From NCBI GenBank assembly GCA_035041965.1, contig JAPYMA010000228.1:20512-84511 (forward strand): 64,000 bases of DNA, written 5' to 3'. Made by a program: the position numbers and the translations under genes. This DNA is from Anisakis pegreffii (taxonomy: Eukaryota > Nematoda > Chromadorea > Rhabditida > Anisakidae). The notes beneath the pieces are model-generated. The model was not told the origin of the DNA and did not search any database. It saw nothing but the letters and a program-made list of their open reading frames with translations. Within the stretch, counting starts at the first letter, position 1; each line of letters starts with the position of its first letter. This document shows, in pieces, positions 24,941 to 36,476 of this stretch.

Positions 24941-27471
24941 TTTGGATATATCTTCAAAATCTGAAAAACAGAAATCATTAATATGAACGAAACCAAATAT
25001 AGATTGCACGATCAATTAGAAAACGCCATTACACTCATAACGACAGGTCGCCACTAAATGCAAAGTGATGTAAAGGCGGCAGAGCAAGGTAACAATACAA
25101 CAGAGTGCATTGTAGAAAAACCGAGCCATCGCAAAAAAAACCCCTTTAAGGCATTTTTTGGCACCTGGGGAAATGAGTTCTTCCGCTAAGAAGTAATGGA
25201 AACCGCTACAGATGCGGAACGCTAGAACAGATAATCCCCGCATCGTTGGTGAGTGGCTTATCCATCAAAACTTGAAATTTAAAATATTCTGGTCGATATC
25301 AAAATGACCACATACCTCTCAATAACAAATCTCCATCAATATCCGAGCGCGGGCGTCGAAGAAACCCGCCTCTGCATTGACAGGGTTAGAAATCAATTAG
25401 CCAGCCTAACCTTACTCAAAATCCCCACTTCTCCACTGCGGACATTCAACCTAATGGATACTTATGCTGTTTAGTCCCTCCACCCGTACGCAAGATTACG
25501 CGCACGTGCGCGTAGCCACGCCCACTGAATGCTAGGGCATGGCCAAAGCCAGCGTAACAGAATAGGCGTGGCCTCAAGCGCGCATGACAACGTGCGGCGG
25601 TGTTGTTGAAAGCGCAAATGGTAATGCACGCTTGTCTGCGTATGGGTGGAGGGACTAAACAGCATAAGTGCCACCTAATCTATATAAATTCCCTCTATAG
25701 GGGGTTTTCTGCACTGGCCCCCGACGTTCACACAATGCACTTACCTGTACTCCTACTTCGATGCTGCAATATTCACTATCAAATTAAATACATTTTTTGC
25801 AGTAAGAATCACTAAGAAAAGACTTCAAAATGCTGAATAATCCTAAACTTTTACCAAAAAAAACATTTAAAAATGTGGCACCCATCAACGCAACAAAACA
25901 ATCCACAAATAACTGGTTGCTGAATGCTACAATCCAAAATATGCCATAATATCTACAAAAATGTGCATGTGTACCACCAATAGGTAAACAAAAAGTTATT
26001 CGCAATCTGTAAAACTCGTGCGGATATACAAGCATGCAAAGATGGAATTTTAGTTGAAATCTCTCGAAGTAGATTTGGTTTCAAACACACACTCACAGTT
26101 TAGCTTTGGGTTTAGACTTGAGAAAGGCTGAATCATATCCACGCAGGCTTGTAAACATGTACGAGTTCCATAGTATGCCCAACTAATTAACATTAGCATT
26201 AAATCACGTGACAATTCACGATAAAGCTTGCGAAAGGGCGGAGCAACGCCGAAGAGAGGGTTACAAGTGTAGTCTTCAGGGGCAACGGCGAGCATGCGCA
26301 CGCGCAACAGCACTATAATGGTGATGCGCAGTGGGCATGGCCATGAACTCAAGCAGTTGCCAACACACTGTAGGCGTAGCCTCATCACGAGTGTGAAGTT
26401 AAAGCCCAGGTATTATAGCTGAGGCTCAGGCCGAGGCTTGTCCTCATGCGAAATTTGTCCTACGTACCTCAGCGCTAGTTCACAATTTCATTCGTGGTTG
26501 AGAATACTTATAGATGTGCTGAGAATTGTATGTTTTTAGTAGAACTGATACAGATAAAAGATCAATTAACACAAACCACAATGCAATCAAAACTGATTAG
26601 ATAAAGCGGACTCACACCTCAACAGCACTTTTCAAACACCTTTTATAACCACTCTCCTAGTTGAGGTGTAAATGACACTTATCGATCACTTCGTTCCTTT
26701 AACAACATTTGCGTTGCTAAGAGGTGGATAGTTGTGTGTTGATTCAAATTTCAGGTGTTGCATGCTGCGAGCAAAATCGTTGTTGATTTGGTAACCGGCG
26801 AATCGCTACCCCAATAGCTAGACGTCGTTTTCTACGCGACCGCCCGTATGCAAGCTTTCGCTTGCGTTCTCCAATCACCAAAATTCTGTCAACAACATGG
26901 GAAACACCCTTGATTCCATTCCATCTGAATACGTAGTCAGTAAAACAGCACTCCATGTGCACATTAAGAAAGAGTTGTTAAATTTCTCGTAAAAATTGAA
27001 ATGCATCTGAACTTAAAGTACTCGCTTCAGTTTCAGCCTTATTCACTTGGAATATATTTTAGGTTACACCTATGCCGATGAAGCTGCACTGAATGCACTT
27101 CAAGTTTAACCCGAAAATTCAACCTCATAAATAAATGGATCAGGTGAAAAATATAAAAGCACTCAATAATTCACGATACCGAAAGTTCATTAACAGACGA
27201 ATGACGTAAAGGAATGGATAAAACATCGAAAATTTATTAGCATATTCTATAACTGCAAAGAAAATCAACAAAATCAACAAGACACAATTAAATATTTCAT
27301 AAAACTTTAACAAGTTATTAATTGAACACTAGTAATAAACAAAACAAAACAAATCAAAGATGTGATAAATTGGTCTAAATAAACATTTCGAAAAAGTTCC
27401 ATTTTGACTGATACAAAAAATTTTAAAAACATCTGTTGAAGACTTGAAGAATGTCCATAAAACATTGTGAA
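24941..27471. other. Intergenic, MAF1 to MIX23, repeat-rich
   Basis: No gene supported. It holds a small inverted-repeat element (25460-25669) and GC-richer patches at about 25100-25240 and 26200-26400 that look repeat-derived; the second shares short GC-rich motifs (GGGCATGGCC) with the inverted-repeat element. Open frames over these patches have no recognisable domain. Confidence 0.5.
25460..25669. mobile_element. MITE-like inverted-repeat element
   Basis: A 210-bp unit with perfect 26-bp terminal inverted repeats (25460-25485 and 25644-25669), beginning ACTTATGCTGTTTAGTCC; similarity continues some bases inward with mismatches. The interior is GC-rich with GCGCACGTGCGCG. ACCTAAT occurs four bases before and three bases after the repeats (25449-25455, 25673-25679), a possible duplicated target if the true ends lie slightly outside. 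No coding capacity. Superfamily not determined. Confidence 0.85.
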
Positions 27472-28339
27472 TTAGAGAAAGGTTCTACAGCGATCATGAA
27501 TTGCCTTTTCAGTCCTTTCATTCACAATACCTTCTACATCCATCTCAGACTTTATCAGCCGTAACTGCAAACTTTTTCGTTATTCATTTGCACGGATAGA
27601 ACGATATTTTTAATTTCTTTACTAAATTGCAATTTCATTAACTTCATTCTGCTCAACGATCCAATTAATTCTCGAATGAGGAAATAGTACCGTATTTTGT
27701 GCTAAGCGTACTTCACCCGGTGAAGCATCATTCTTTCTTAAATTTGTTATATTTTCTTGGTTTTCGTTCACACATCGCCGGATCAGTTCCATTCGTTTTG
27801 CCCTCACACCAACCAACTAAATTCCTCAGCAAAAGAATTAATAGACCGATGGGACATTGTAGTGTGACTAATTCATTAATAATGTGTGCGACACTCACAA
27901 TTATGCATCAACAGCGAAAACTGAAATAACGAAAAGTGAAACTTTAAACAAACAAAAAAAAACGCGAGTAATCAGTACCTGTAAATGTATTTCTTTACAC
28001 TTTTCACCTTTATTAACATTTGCCGAAAATGAACTACTTGGCAATGCGCAGTTCAGTTCGAATAATATTTTATCATCAATCAAACGCATTTTATTCAGCG
28101 CATCCTAAAGTGTAATTTCATTACTTCTTAACAGATCGAAACAAAGTCGTATGCTAAAAATTTTTCACGGTGGTGACGAATGTCGACTCAGTCGACTGAG
28201 TGCTACACAAAAAATATAAATATTCATCAATGAATTTTTTAAAAAAATCATGTTGTTCTTGTTAAATGGAAAATATATTACTGAAGAAATATACCTGGAA
28301 AGCCATTAGATCACTGCAGTCGACCGTTTTCGAATCCAT
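27472..28339 (-). CDS. MIX23: MIX23 (CCDC58), mitochondrial intermembrane-space protein
   Basis: Small coiled-coil, cysteine-containing protein of the mitochondrial intermembrane space, linked in other organisms to protein import stress. Four exons: 28339-28295, 28104-27979, 27816-27691, 27564-27472; phase 0 throughout, 129 residues (human 144). Seen: MDSKTVDCSDLMAFQ, KMRLIDDKILFELNCALPS, a CKEIHLQ...LIRRC pair whose two cysteines are separated by 20 residues exactly as in the human protein, NENQENITNLRK, and the C-terminal KSEMDVEGIVNERTEK ending HDRCRTFL, which matches the conserved SEL-VEEVV-ERC block. Reading through the third donor would give a shorter protein ending EVNEIAI; the spliced form fits the family and is preferred. 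It lies 0.44 kb downstream of MICOS10 on the same strand. Confidence 0.93.
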
Positions 28340-28780
28340 TTGGGTGCGATCCACTGCTGTTGGCTATAGGAAGTGCTAGCCAGAACGCGCTTGCTTGCTT
28401 GATAACTGAATTTCAAAATCGATTCAGATGCTTTTATTTATTCTTGAATACTATCAAAAGTGAAACATTGGAGTACATCCTCAAAATCAAAAAAATTAAA
28501 GGCAACAAATGAATAAAAATTGAAAATATGTTCACAACGAAAGGCTCGTAATAAGTAAATTGGCATGAAAGAAACAAAACACCAATTTTACATTGACTTC
28601 TTTATTTGATTGATATGATAACACCGGAACTAGGTGAACAATTCAAAAAACTATAAGTACATAATCAAAATCGATTGCTTGAATAAACGAATAGTTACAA
28701 AAGAAGAATTAATCGAATCTATAGAATTAGTTCCTTGTTGACAATCGAACAACAATAACAACTCAGTAATAAATCATAAT

Positions 28781-29089
28781 TTAAGTATGATGTCCCGGTT
28801 CCATAACAACCATATAATCGGATTTTTCATCAGCTTTTGAGGCGTCCACTTGTTCGGATCGCACTTTTTTACCATACAAAAGATAAGGCGTCTGTAAGTC
28901 ATGACGACAATTGCTCCACCCCATACCTAAGCCAACACCAGATCCAAACCACATTGGAAATGAACGTCCTTTAAATAAAGCCAACGAAGCAACAATACCA
29001 ATCGCAAGACCACCGGTTATTTTCAAAAGCGAATCCGCGAAACAACGATCCCATTTCTCGCTCATTTCATCTTCAGATACTTTTGTCAT
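28781..29089 (-). CDS. MICOS10: MICOS10/MIC10, cristae-junction subunit
   Basis: Core subunit of the MICOS complex; it oligomerises in the mitochondrial inner membrane and bends it at cristae junctions. Single exon, 102 residues. Seen: [16 protein letters not shown] near residue 12, a first membrane segment with spaced glycines ([14 protein letters not shown]), a short basic turn (KGRSFP), a second segment with the diagnostic glycine-rich motif GSGVGLGMG, then [13 protein letters not shown] and a polar tail longer than the vertebrate one. The hairpin with two glycine motifs is the functional signature of the family. The start at 29089 is the first ATG and gives the expected short N-terminus. 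Confidence 0.96.
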   Translation of the reverse strand: MTKVSEDEMSEKWDRCFADSLLKITGGLAIGIVASLALFKGRSFPMWFGSGVGLGMGWSNCRHDLQTPYLLYGKKVRSEQVDASKADEKSDYMVVMEPGHHT

Positions 29090-29269
29090 TCTTCAAAAAT
29101 TCTTCCACTTCCACACAATACTTATTTGTTACCAGTACCTGTAAACTAAAATCTGTGATAATTTTTCTAGATAAATCAGCACGTGGCTGAACTTCAGTAA
29201 ACCGATAAGGCTTCCTAAGTCATTCCTTTCTCAACTATAATAAAATCGACTAAAAGACAAATTGTACAG

Positions 29270-29510
29270 AATTTGTAAATTTACCGGTGTGATCGGCTCC
29301 GTTGCAATTAACTCTCACCACCACTTTTTGTGCGAGAAAAAAGTGACAGAAAATCGTATCGGTGGGTTCGGCAGCCAGGTAAACCTGAAAATATTGGCAA
29401 ATTTCATTCTGGTTGTTTTCCAGAATAAGAAAACGAACGTTTCCAAAAAATATGCGACAAAAGCATACAAGACGACCAGTAAAAAATTAGGAATAGAGTA
29501 TGCTGATTAA
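29270..29510 (+). CDS. Putative two-exon 3' end of a small basic protein
   Basis: Plus-strand stretch divergent from MICOS10. An open exon (29270-29378, containing GVIGSVAINSHHHFLCEKK) ends in a donor CAG/GTAAAC. A 45-base AT-rich segment ends TTTTCCAG, and a second exon (29424-29510) reads KKTNVSKKYATKAYKTT...GIEYAD and stops. The 45-base segment is a multiple of three and free of stops, so retention would only add 15 hydrophobic residues. There is no ATG upstream in the first exon, so a 5' exon is expected between 29090 and 29270 if this is real. The family is unknown. Confidence 0.35.
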
Positions 29511-31545
29511 TTAAATAACTGAAGAAGTTAAGTTCGAGAATTAGACAAAGTCACAAAGGAAAATGAAAAGCAACTTTGAACGATGAAGATTTTGATCTGA
29601 GTAACCAATAAATGCGAAAATAAACCACTGGTTGACGACATAATGCATAACCCACACTGATAGACGAGAATGAGAATAAAAAACAAAAAATTGCTTGCTT
29701 TAAACCACGTATTCAACTCCAGTTCGATCTAATCAATTTGTTTCTTCGTACTCGCCCGTTCGGTATACATTCACTTCGCCAAGTACGAACGGAATAACAG
29801 TTCGTAACGTTACGCAAGTGGGATTTTCATCTGATATATGTTCAGCAATGTGAATTTCTTACCCATTTAACGGCAGTGAATCCGGGCAATTCATATACCA
29901 CTTTCTAACTTAGATCAAGGAGAATAAAATATGACTGATATATTAGCCAGGAATTAAGGTATTTTCGAGATTTTCGATTTCGCGTTAAGTGCAAAAAGTC
30001 AACAAATAATTCGAATTGGTCACCGCCCGACAGGGAAAATTTATAATCATGATATATACCACATTGTAGCCGAGATTGATATTATTGAATTGTGTTGCGA
30101 TTGATATTTTACTATTGCTGGTATTACTATCGTTGATATTATTATGCTTCATACATAATTTTACATAATTTTGTGGCACGAAACAGACATATAAACAACA
30201 ACATGAAATAATCACGTAAACAATAACAACAGCAATAGGATAATCAAACAAATATTCACGCAAACACGAGATTTCAATGCCTTTATCCGATCGGACAATC
30301 CAAAACAGGATAACAAGGGCACATTCTCGAAGAAATCTTGAAAACGAAATGAAACCAAGCCGGCTGAAATCATTTTGGTTCAAATCAAAATTAGCTTGAG
30401 GTCAAGTCAAGCTACTGTTAAGTGAAGGTTGATTCAGCTCTTACCTCCGTTTACATAACGTATGAGAGCAATCGGAAGAATGTTATCTGGCTCTCAATTC
30501 CTCAGGTTATCATCTGGGTGCTCGAATGATAACCTTTGAGAAGATTTCATGAAAACCCTGAAAACGCTATCTCAAAAACATTTTTGTTGAGAACATACAC
30601 ATCAGCTCATTTCAAGTCTCGGAAGACATTGTGCTAGCAACCAAGAGAAAATTCTAACCTCTATGCACAGATCAAACTGCAGTTATACAGTTCAACCCTA
30701 GCCCGGGATATAAACTCTCGGAAGTGGTCAGTTTATAAAAAAAAATGGGCGATGCAAATTGAATATCCCCCTTTTAACAAACTAAAACCCAAAATGTTTA
30801 TAATCCGATCTGAATGGATTTCTTGAAGTTATCACGTACCTTGTTAGCATTTATGATGGACAATAACTACACTGGCAAGGGAAATAAGGATATCATCAAA
30901 GAACCGTATGAATGCTATCATGAAACTAGCTAATAGATAAGCTTCGGCGAGTAACCACAAACACCTGAGAGATTTCTCCTTATAATACATTTAACAACGT
31001 TGAAATTAATCGATGTGATTTCATGAGTGTAGTCAATGGTCAACCCGATTCCACTCCCCCTCCTGTTAAGGGAAAGTGCGCACGGTGAGTCCGGGAACCC
31101 TCTTACCTAAGCAAATACCTGAAGGCACTACTCAGGCCAACTTATGCGCATTCCCTATCCCTGTACAAATTGGCGCCTTTCCCGGGATCGCATAATTCAC
31201 TTTCCTGAATTCCATACTCAAAGTCCGACCAGGCCTAATGTTAACCAAAATGCATGGACTCAAATTAAGATTGTTTTCGTAAGTTAGTTCCAAATAATTA
31301 AGCGAATACGCCCACTTAGCGTCTACCTTAAAGTCCAATAAAATTCACGTAAGAGTCCTTAGGGACGGGAATGAAGAAATGTACATCCGCTAAACCTATC
31401 GGTATGTGACAATGCAGAGACAAGAATGCTTCACGTTGGATAACAATAGCAATAGCACGAAAGAAACATACAGTTGACAATGTTCATCTTCACTGAATAA
31501 ATAAATAAATAAAGCACATAGAAAAGACCAAGAATAAATTTTATT
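29511..31545. other. Intergenic; repeat-like from about 30.7 kb
   Basis: 29511-30700 is AT-rich without a supported gene. From about 30700 to 31350 base composition rises and the sequence looks like retroelement-derived non-coding DNA adjoining the LINE that follows. A minus-strand frame at 31132-31338 is open but unrecognised. Confidence 0.4.
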
Positions 31546-32869
31546 TTCTACCCATAAGCTTCCCCGGCAAGTCCGATTCCGCTACTTCATCGTAGTGCAA
31601 GGGTGTCAACGGGTCAGAAAGGCTATGCCAGCGGAGCTTCATGCTTTAGCAGGTCCAACCACGTTGAACAGGCTTTCTGTAGGTGCCAGGATGACGATTA
31701 TGTATCTGAGTCCTAGGCCCAACCCGGCTAAAGCGGAACGGTGAAACCGCGGTTATAAGGGTACGAGGGCTGGCAACCCAAACACAACTACCGCAAATAT
31801 TTGCCAAAAAACCGAGAAATGAAAGAAATGTGCAGGATTCACAGAACTTGGAAAACGGACCGGCTGGACAACGACTACAGTCTAATGGAAGGATAAAACG
31901 TCTGTTTGTGGCTACACACAATACCGGAACGATGTCGTCTGATTATCAAATCGAAGCGTACATTAAAGAAATAGCAAAAATACAAGCCGACGTTATTGGA
32001 ATATCCGAAACAAGAAGCAGCGAACAGCTCGTAGATGAATGACACACAGGAGACCAGGTGTTTCTGAGCGGAGCAAATGGTAACGAGTCGAGGGTAAGTA
32101 GAGTTGCGTTCATCGTGAAAAAGCAAGTAACAAATCTCATCGAAAGCTGTGACATTCTTATTCCAAGAACAGCAGTGTTAGTCTTACTTATCGGCAAAAA
32201 TAGAACCCTAAAAATCGTACAAGTATATGACCCCGCTGCAAACAATGCACAACCTACAGAAGACGGTGAAGAAGATCTAGAAGAATTTTTCGAAGAAGTA
32301 GATAGGGCTATGAACAAAGGAAACAGAAGATTAATGTACACGATTGTACAAGGAGACTTGAACGCCAAAGTGGGATGCAGAATCCTTGATAACGAAGGCA
32401 AGTACGGTATAGGAACCAGAAATGATCGTGGACAACGACTAATAACATTCGCAATCAGTAATCATCTTTACGTAATGAATATCATGTTCCAAAAACCTGC
32501 ATAAAGACAATGGACATGGAAAAGCCCGAACGGCGCCACAAAAAATCAGATAGATTATGTACTGTCAAGTTCAAAATGCATCATTTCAGACGTCACAGCC
32601 ATCGGAGAAAACGTCATCCACATTGGCTCCGACCATCGTCTCGTACGTACAACAGTGACCAGAAAAGGATAAAATAAAAGCAGAGTATTTGAAAATGGGT
32701 GGAGATAACCTCCATAAAGCGCTTGCAGAAAGATTCACAAAATATCTACAAACCACCGAAATTCCAAGTACTTGGCTGACATCAGAAACTCTCAGCTTTA
32801 CCCAGTAACATGTGAATTTCTTCCGTTGCATTCCGCAGAATCTCTAGATTCAAAAATAACATGCATATT
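31546..32869 (+). mobile_element. Decayed RTE-like LINE, 5' and endonuclease part
   Basis: Plus-strand remnant of a non-LTR retrotransposon. 31546-31830 looks like its GC-richer 5' region. From about 31830 the frame encodes an AP-type endonuclease: TIEAYIKEIAKIQADVIGIS-like ETRS block, LKIVQVYDPAANNAQP, TIVQGDLNAKVG, GIGTRNDRGQRLITFA, KNQIDYVLSS, and the terminal IGSDHRLVRTTV. Stops interrupt at 32041, 32502 and near 32668. After a deletion, 32697-32800 continues with a segment matching the LINE region before the reverse transcriptase (LAERFTKYLQTTEIPSTW). The reverse transcriptase is absent; a foldback element interrupts the copy at 32875. It is of the same general type as the fragment at 9468-10432, which retains the opposite half. 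Confidence 0.88.
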
Positions 32870-33055
32870 GCTGACAAGGGAAGGTCACGAACTGAACCCA
32901 GCGTTTCAGGATGAGATATACATCAAATTGTAGAACTCCTCGAGCTGATTACGAATATGTAAAAAATTTTTGCGAAACACTAAGGGGACGCGAGATATGG
33001 CGGGGAAAAGATTTTCGGTGTAGTGAAGTGATGTTCTGACTTTGTTTCTGTTAGC

Positions 33056-33138
33056 AGCGGCTTGGCGAAGTGGGTAGTGCGCTAGCGTCAAGCCTGAATG
33101 CCTGGTGGTTCTGTTCCGCGTGACGGCGAAACTTTTTT
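33056..33138 (+). promoter_or_regulatory. tRNA-like internal Pol III promoter, left arm
   Basis: A box TGGCGAAGTGGG (33063-33074) fits TRGYNNAGYNGG. B box GGTTCTGTTCC (33107-33117) fits the T-loop consensus, and box spacing is that of a tRNA gene. A run of seven Ts follows at about 33130, a typical Pol III stop. The D and T stems pair moderately, but the acceptor stem does not, so this is tRNA-derived rather than a functional tRNA. Confidence 0.65.
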
Positions 33139-33742
33139 TCTTATATATTTCGAACATATTCAAACAACCATGATGTTTTGCTTCACCCCCACAGCTGTTT
33201 CAAGTTGTGGGGATATTCTTCTTTTATTTTTTGTTTTTTTTTAAATTTTGTGATTTCTGTTTTTTTTAATTTTGTGATTTTTTGTTTTTTGTTACATATC
33301 ATCGTAATGTGCATGTCTCTCTACAACAAAGTGATTGAAGCATAGATAAAATTTAGAATAAGAACATTTTACAATAGAATAAGAACATTAGAAGATAAAT
33401 GATCACGGTTGTTAATATCACATACTTGGACTATGTGCTACGGGAAGCACACTTCAATAGGCGTTTGGAATTCTTAAGGGTGTTCTTGAATGTAGCCACA
33501 TGCGACTGTGATATCCACAACTGTGATGAATTGTCATTTGTGAAATGTTCTTATGCAAATTTTATCTGTACATTGATCATTCTGTTGTGAATAGACATAC
33601 TTATTATGATCAGATACAAACAATCAAAAGAGCTGTCAAATTTTTCAAATATGTAAAATGTCACCACAAAGAAAGACAGAAGTTGTGGGGGGGGGTGAAG
33701 CAAAACATCATGGTTGCTTGAATATGTTCGAAATATATAAGA

Positions 33743-33826
33743 AAAAAAGTTTCGCCGTCACGCGGAACAGAACCACCAGGCATTCAGGCTTTATGCTAGC
33801 GCACTACCCACTTCGCCAAGCCGCTG
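33743..33826 (-). promoter_or_regulatory. tRNA-like internal Pol III promoter, right arm
   Basis: Mirror copy on the minus strand: A box at about 33808-33819, B box at 33764-33774 (reverse complement of GGAACAGAACC), then a T-run read from the A-run at 33742-33748. Transcription from this copy would run toward the left-arm copy. A few bases differ from the left arm between the two boxes. Confidence 0.6.
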
Positions 33827-34009
33827 CTAACAGAAACAAAGTCAGAACATCACTTCACTACACCGAAAATCTTTTCCCCGCCATATCTCGCGTCCCCTTA
33901 GTATTTCGCAAAAATTTTTTACATATTCGTAATCAGCTCGAGGAGTTCTACAATTTGATATATATCTCATCCTGAAACGCTGGGTTCAGTTCGTGACCTT
34001 CCCTTGTGA

Positions 34010-35527
34010 GTAATTCTGCTTACCTGAGGGCATATAGCTATTTTTTAAAGTTATCTCAAGCCTGTAGCGGTTACCAACTTCAAGCTACCGGTATTCTCAA
34101 GTTTGCCCAGGAACATATCAAATTCTCTACACCAATCGATCCCTTGAAACCTGTAGAATCAGAATATCGTATGTTTTGCCGAGTGATTCTGCTTACTTGA
34201 GGAGTTCTGTTTACATGAAAGGAATAGAACTGAGTATTAGGGTCCACACATGCTCGTCGTACATATGAGAAGTTGTCATTTCCGTTTGATGATGCATTTG
34301 TATTGATCTGCTCCTCTCATTTTTTATTTTATGACGGGATTTTTTAAATTTTATCTGTTATTATCAAATGAATATTATGTCACTATTATTATCGTAACTG
34401 CATATTGTTATTATAGCTATTGAGATGATTCTTTTCAAAATAAATCTTCAGAATTCTCAAACGTTGTTTGTGTTCCATTTTCAGAAGAATATCAGAGAAT
34501 GACTTCTAGCTTGGGAAAAATACATATGTTGTTGAGACAACGTTGAGAAAGAAAGGAAAGTACATAAACAGTTGAATACGTTGCTCATAGAGTTGGCGTT
34601 TTGTTTTCTGTTATCGTACCAAATTTTAAAACGAGCACTACATATGTCATTGGCAGGCTACGTTTATTGCCAGAATTTCTCAGCAGCTTGGCAGTTCTTA
34701 TAAAAGTTTTATAGAGCATGTTTTCTATTTTAGGAAGAGAACATTCCAGACAAGTGCAAATCGAGCCTGCGCACCGCTGTACCAATGTCATTAATCATAA
34801 TAATAATTCTCAGTAGTATACAAACTCCCACTATCATACCGTAGGTCCAAACAAATCGATTGTTCGATCAGCTGCTAAAATTTGAGTTAAAAATACCACC
34901 TTTACTTCGTAAAGCGTCATCATGCAGCAAATACAAATTTTTTCGAATTTCATCGTTGCTCTTTGTCGTTTCATTTGGCTGCCAGCTTGGTCTCATTCAC
35001 TAGTCTTTCATCGTATTCAAATAAACTGGATGCTATTTTTTAATAAAATAAACAGTGACTAAGTGCTATTTTTAAATAAAGTCCCAAGCAACTCAACTCT
35101 CTCAGGAAACCAAACAAAACAAGAAATTTGGCAAAAAATTATTGGCAGAATTTAGGAAGTTGCGTTCCCGAAAAACCAATTAGTTGATAACTTAAGAGGA
35201 ATATCGTGCTGATATTATACATGGCGAGATTTGAAAACTTGGGTGGTCTAAATCGCTATAAATCACAGTTACAAGGCGTGGCAGCTCTCTTGGATCTTGC
35301 GTCCTTAAACAGCACACCTATGAAATGAAAGTGTTAGTCATTTGTCAATTGAGAATGCCGTTTCAGGGAGTGATAGTTTCGCTAAGCAATTGATGGCTTA
35401 TTTGCCGTTGGGTTGCCTTAACTAACTGAAAACGCGTTCCCAATTTGGCGATCGTTCTTCTTTAACCCGTCTGTTAGCGCCATCTATTGATTAGTTGAGG
35501 AAAATAGATATGCACCTGACTCCATAA
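34010..35527. other. AT-rich intergenic, no supported gene
   Basis: A degenerate direct repeat (GAGT(A/G)ATTCTGCTTAC(C/T)TGAGG) occurs at about 34009-34031 and 34180-34202. No recognisable coding sequence. Confidence 0.45.
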
Positions 35528-36476
35528 TAGTGTTGTTCGGAGACGGAAAAAAGTCGGGGTCGGGGAGAATCGGGGACATTTCAGGGACAGGGACAATAGA
35601 TATGCACCTGATTCTCGAAAATGGTCGCGGCTCGAAAAACGTCGGGGACTCGTGGACGGGGAGTTTCGAGGAGAATACTCAATCTCATCCCCATCCCCGG
35701 CTCCCCGAAATTCCCAGAAAATGTAACTTTGGAACTAGAGTCAACAGGACCTTGAAAACATGATTTTTTTTAAATGGAAAAGCATTGAAATAAGTAATCT
35801 TTAAGCTAGGAAAGCGATAACTGCAAAGGTACAATGCAATTCTACATATAGAATTTTATTCAACCACATGAAAAAATAGAGTATAATAGCAAACTTTCTT
35901 TAACAAAAACAAAAGAGAGTGCACACTGTATTCCTGCAGTTTTCTACTACACTCACCTATGCGGACCTATTACATGTCACTAGGCAGATCTCGAAACATT
36001 CTTAATCTTGGGAAGAAATTAACACACGGATCCATGGTTCACCAATGCGTTCGTATAATTAACAGGCATGCGTTACGACGCCCATTTCGATAACAGCCAA
36101 CGCGTTCAAAAGTAAAGGAGAAAACGGAAAAAAACTTGGGTGAAAACAGATGAAAACAAAGAAAAATTCGTTGCGGCGCCACTCAATTCTTTGACATTCT
36201 TTGACAATGTAATGCTATGAGCTGAGACAGGATGGTACTGGAGCCTTAAAAGCAAAATGATTTAATATTCAACTTTGAATCGTTCGCGTTCAACTTCGAA
36301 ATTTAAATTTTTTTCCGAACAATTTCGAGGAGTCTCCCCGAAATTTCGGGGACCGCCGACAATTCTGGAGAAGTCGGGGACATTTCGGGGACGGGATCAG
36401 TCCCCGAAAATGGCTGTGGCTCCAAAAAAAGTCGGGGACGGAGATCCCGGATTCGGGGACTCCCCGCACAACACTA
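35528..36476. mobile_element. hAT-like foldback element with CGGGGA arrays, copy 1
   Basis: A 949-bp element ending TAGTGTTGTTCGG at the left and its mirror (CGCACAACACTA) at the right. Flanks CTCCATAA and CTCCACAG match at 6 of 8 positions, consistent with an aged 8-bp duplication. Subterminal zones (35540-35715 and 36325-36470) are arrays of TCGGGGAC-like units in inverted orientation, strongly GC-rich against an AT-rich background; the left array has four closely spaced G runs. The centre is AT-rich and non-coding. Open frames at 35530-35763 and 36275-36619 are by-products of the arrays. Confidence 0.8.

Larger units (their letters stand above)
32875..34006. mobile_element. Foldback element with tRNA-like promoter boxes in both arms
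   Basis: A 1132-bp element with inverted arms of about 319 bp (32875-33193 and 33688-34006) starting CAAGGGAAGGTCACGAACTG. TGA flanks both sides (32872-32874, 34007-34009), a possible 3-bp duplication. Both arms are open in mirrored frames, but the translations lack any known domain and are explained by the repeat. Each arm contains Pol III-like A and B boxes. The centre is AT- and T-rich and encodes nothing recognised. The insertion lies in a LINE remnant. Arms differ by only a few bases, suggesting recent origin or gene conversion. Confidence 0.88.

Noticed and set aside
27622..27816. MIX23 ending in EVNEIAI by reading through the third donor
   Set aside because: The spliced exon 27564-27472 supplies the conserved SEM-VEGIV-DRC block, so the read-through form is not the main product.
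33056..33138. Functional tRNA gene
   Set aside because: A and B boxes are good, but the acceptor stem does not pair and the anticodon stem is poor; the mirrored second copy in a foldback element fits a tRNA-derived repeat.
32906..33975. Duplicated gene encoding identical 85-105-residue proteins on opposite strands
   Set aside because: Both frames lie in the inverted arms of the foldback element and overlap the tRNA-like promoter; no domain or start context supports a gene.
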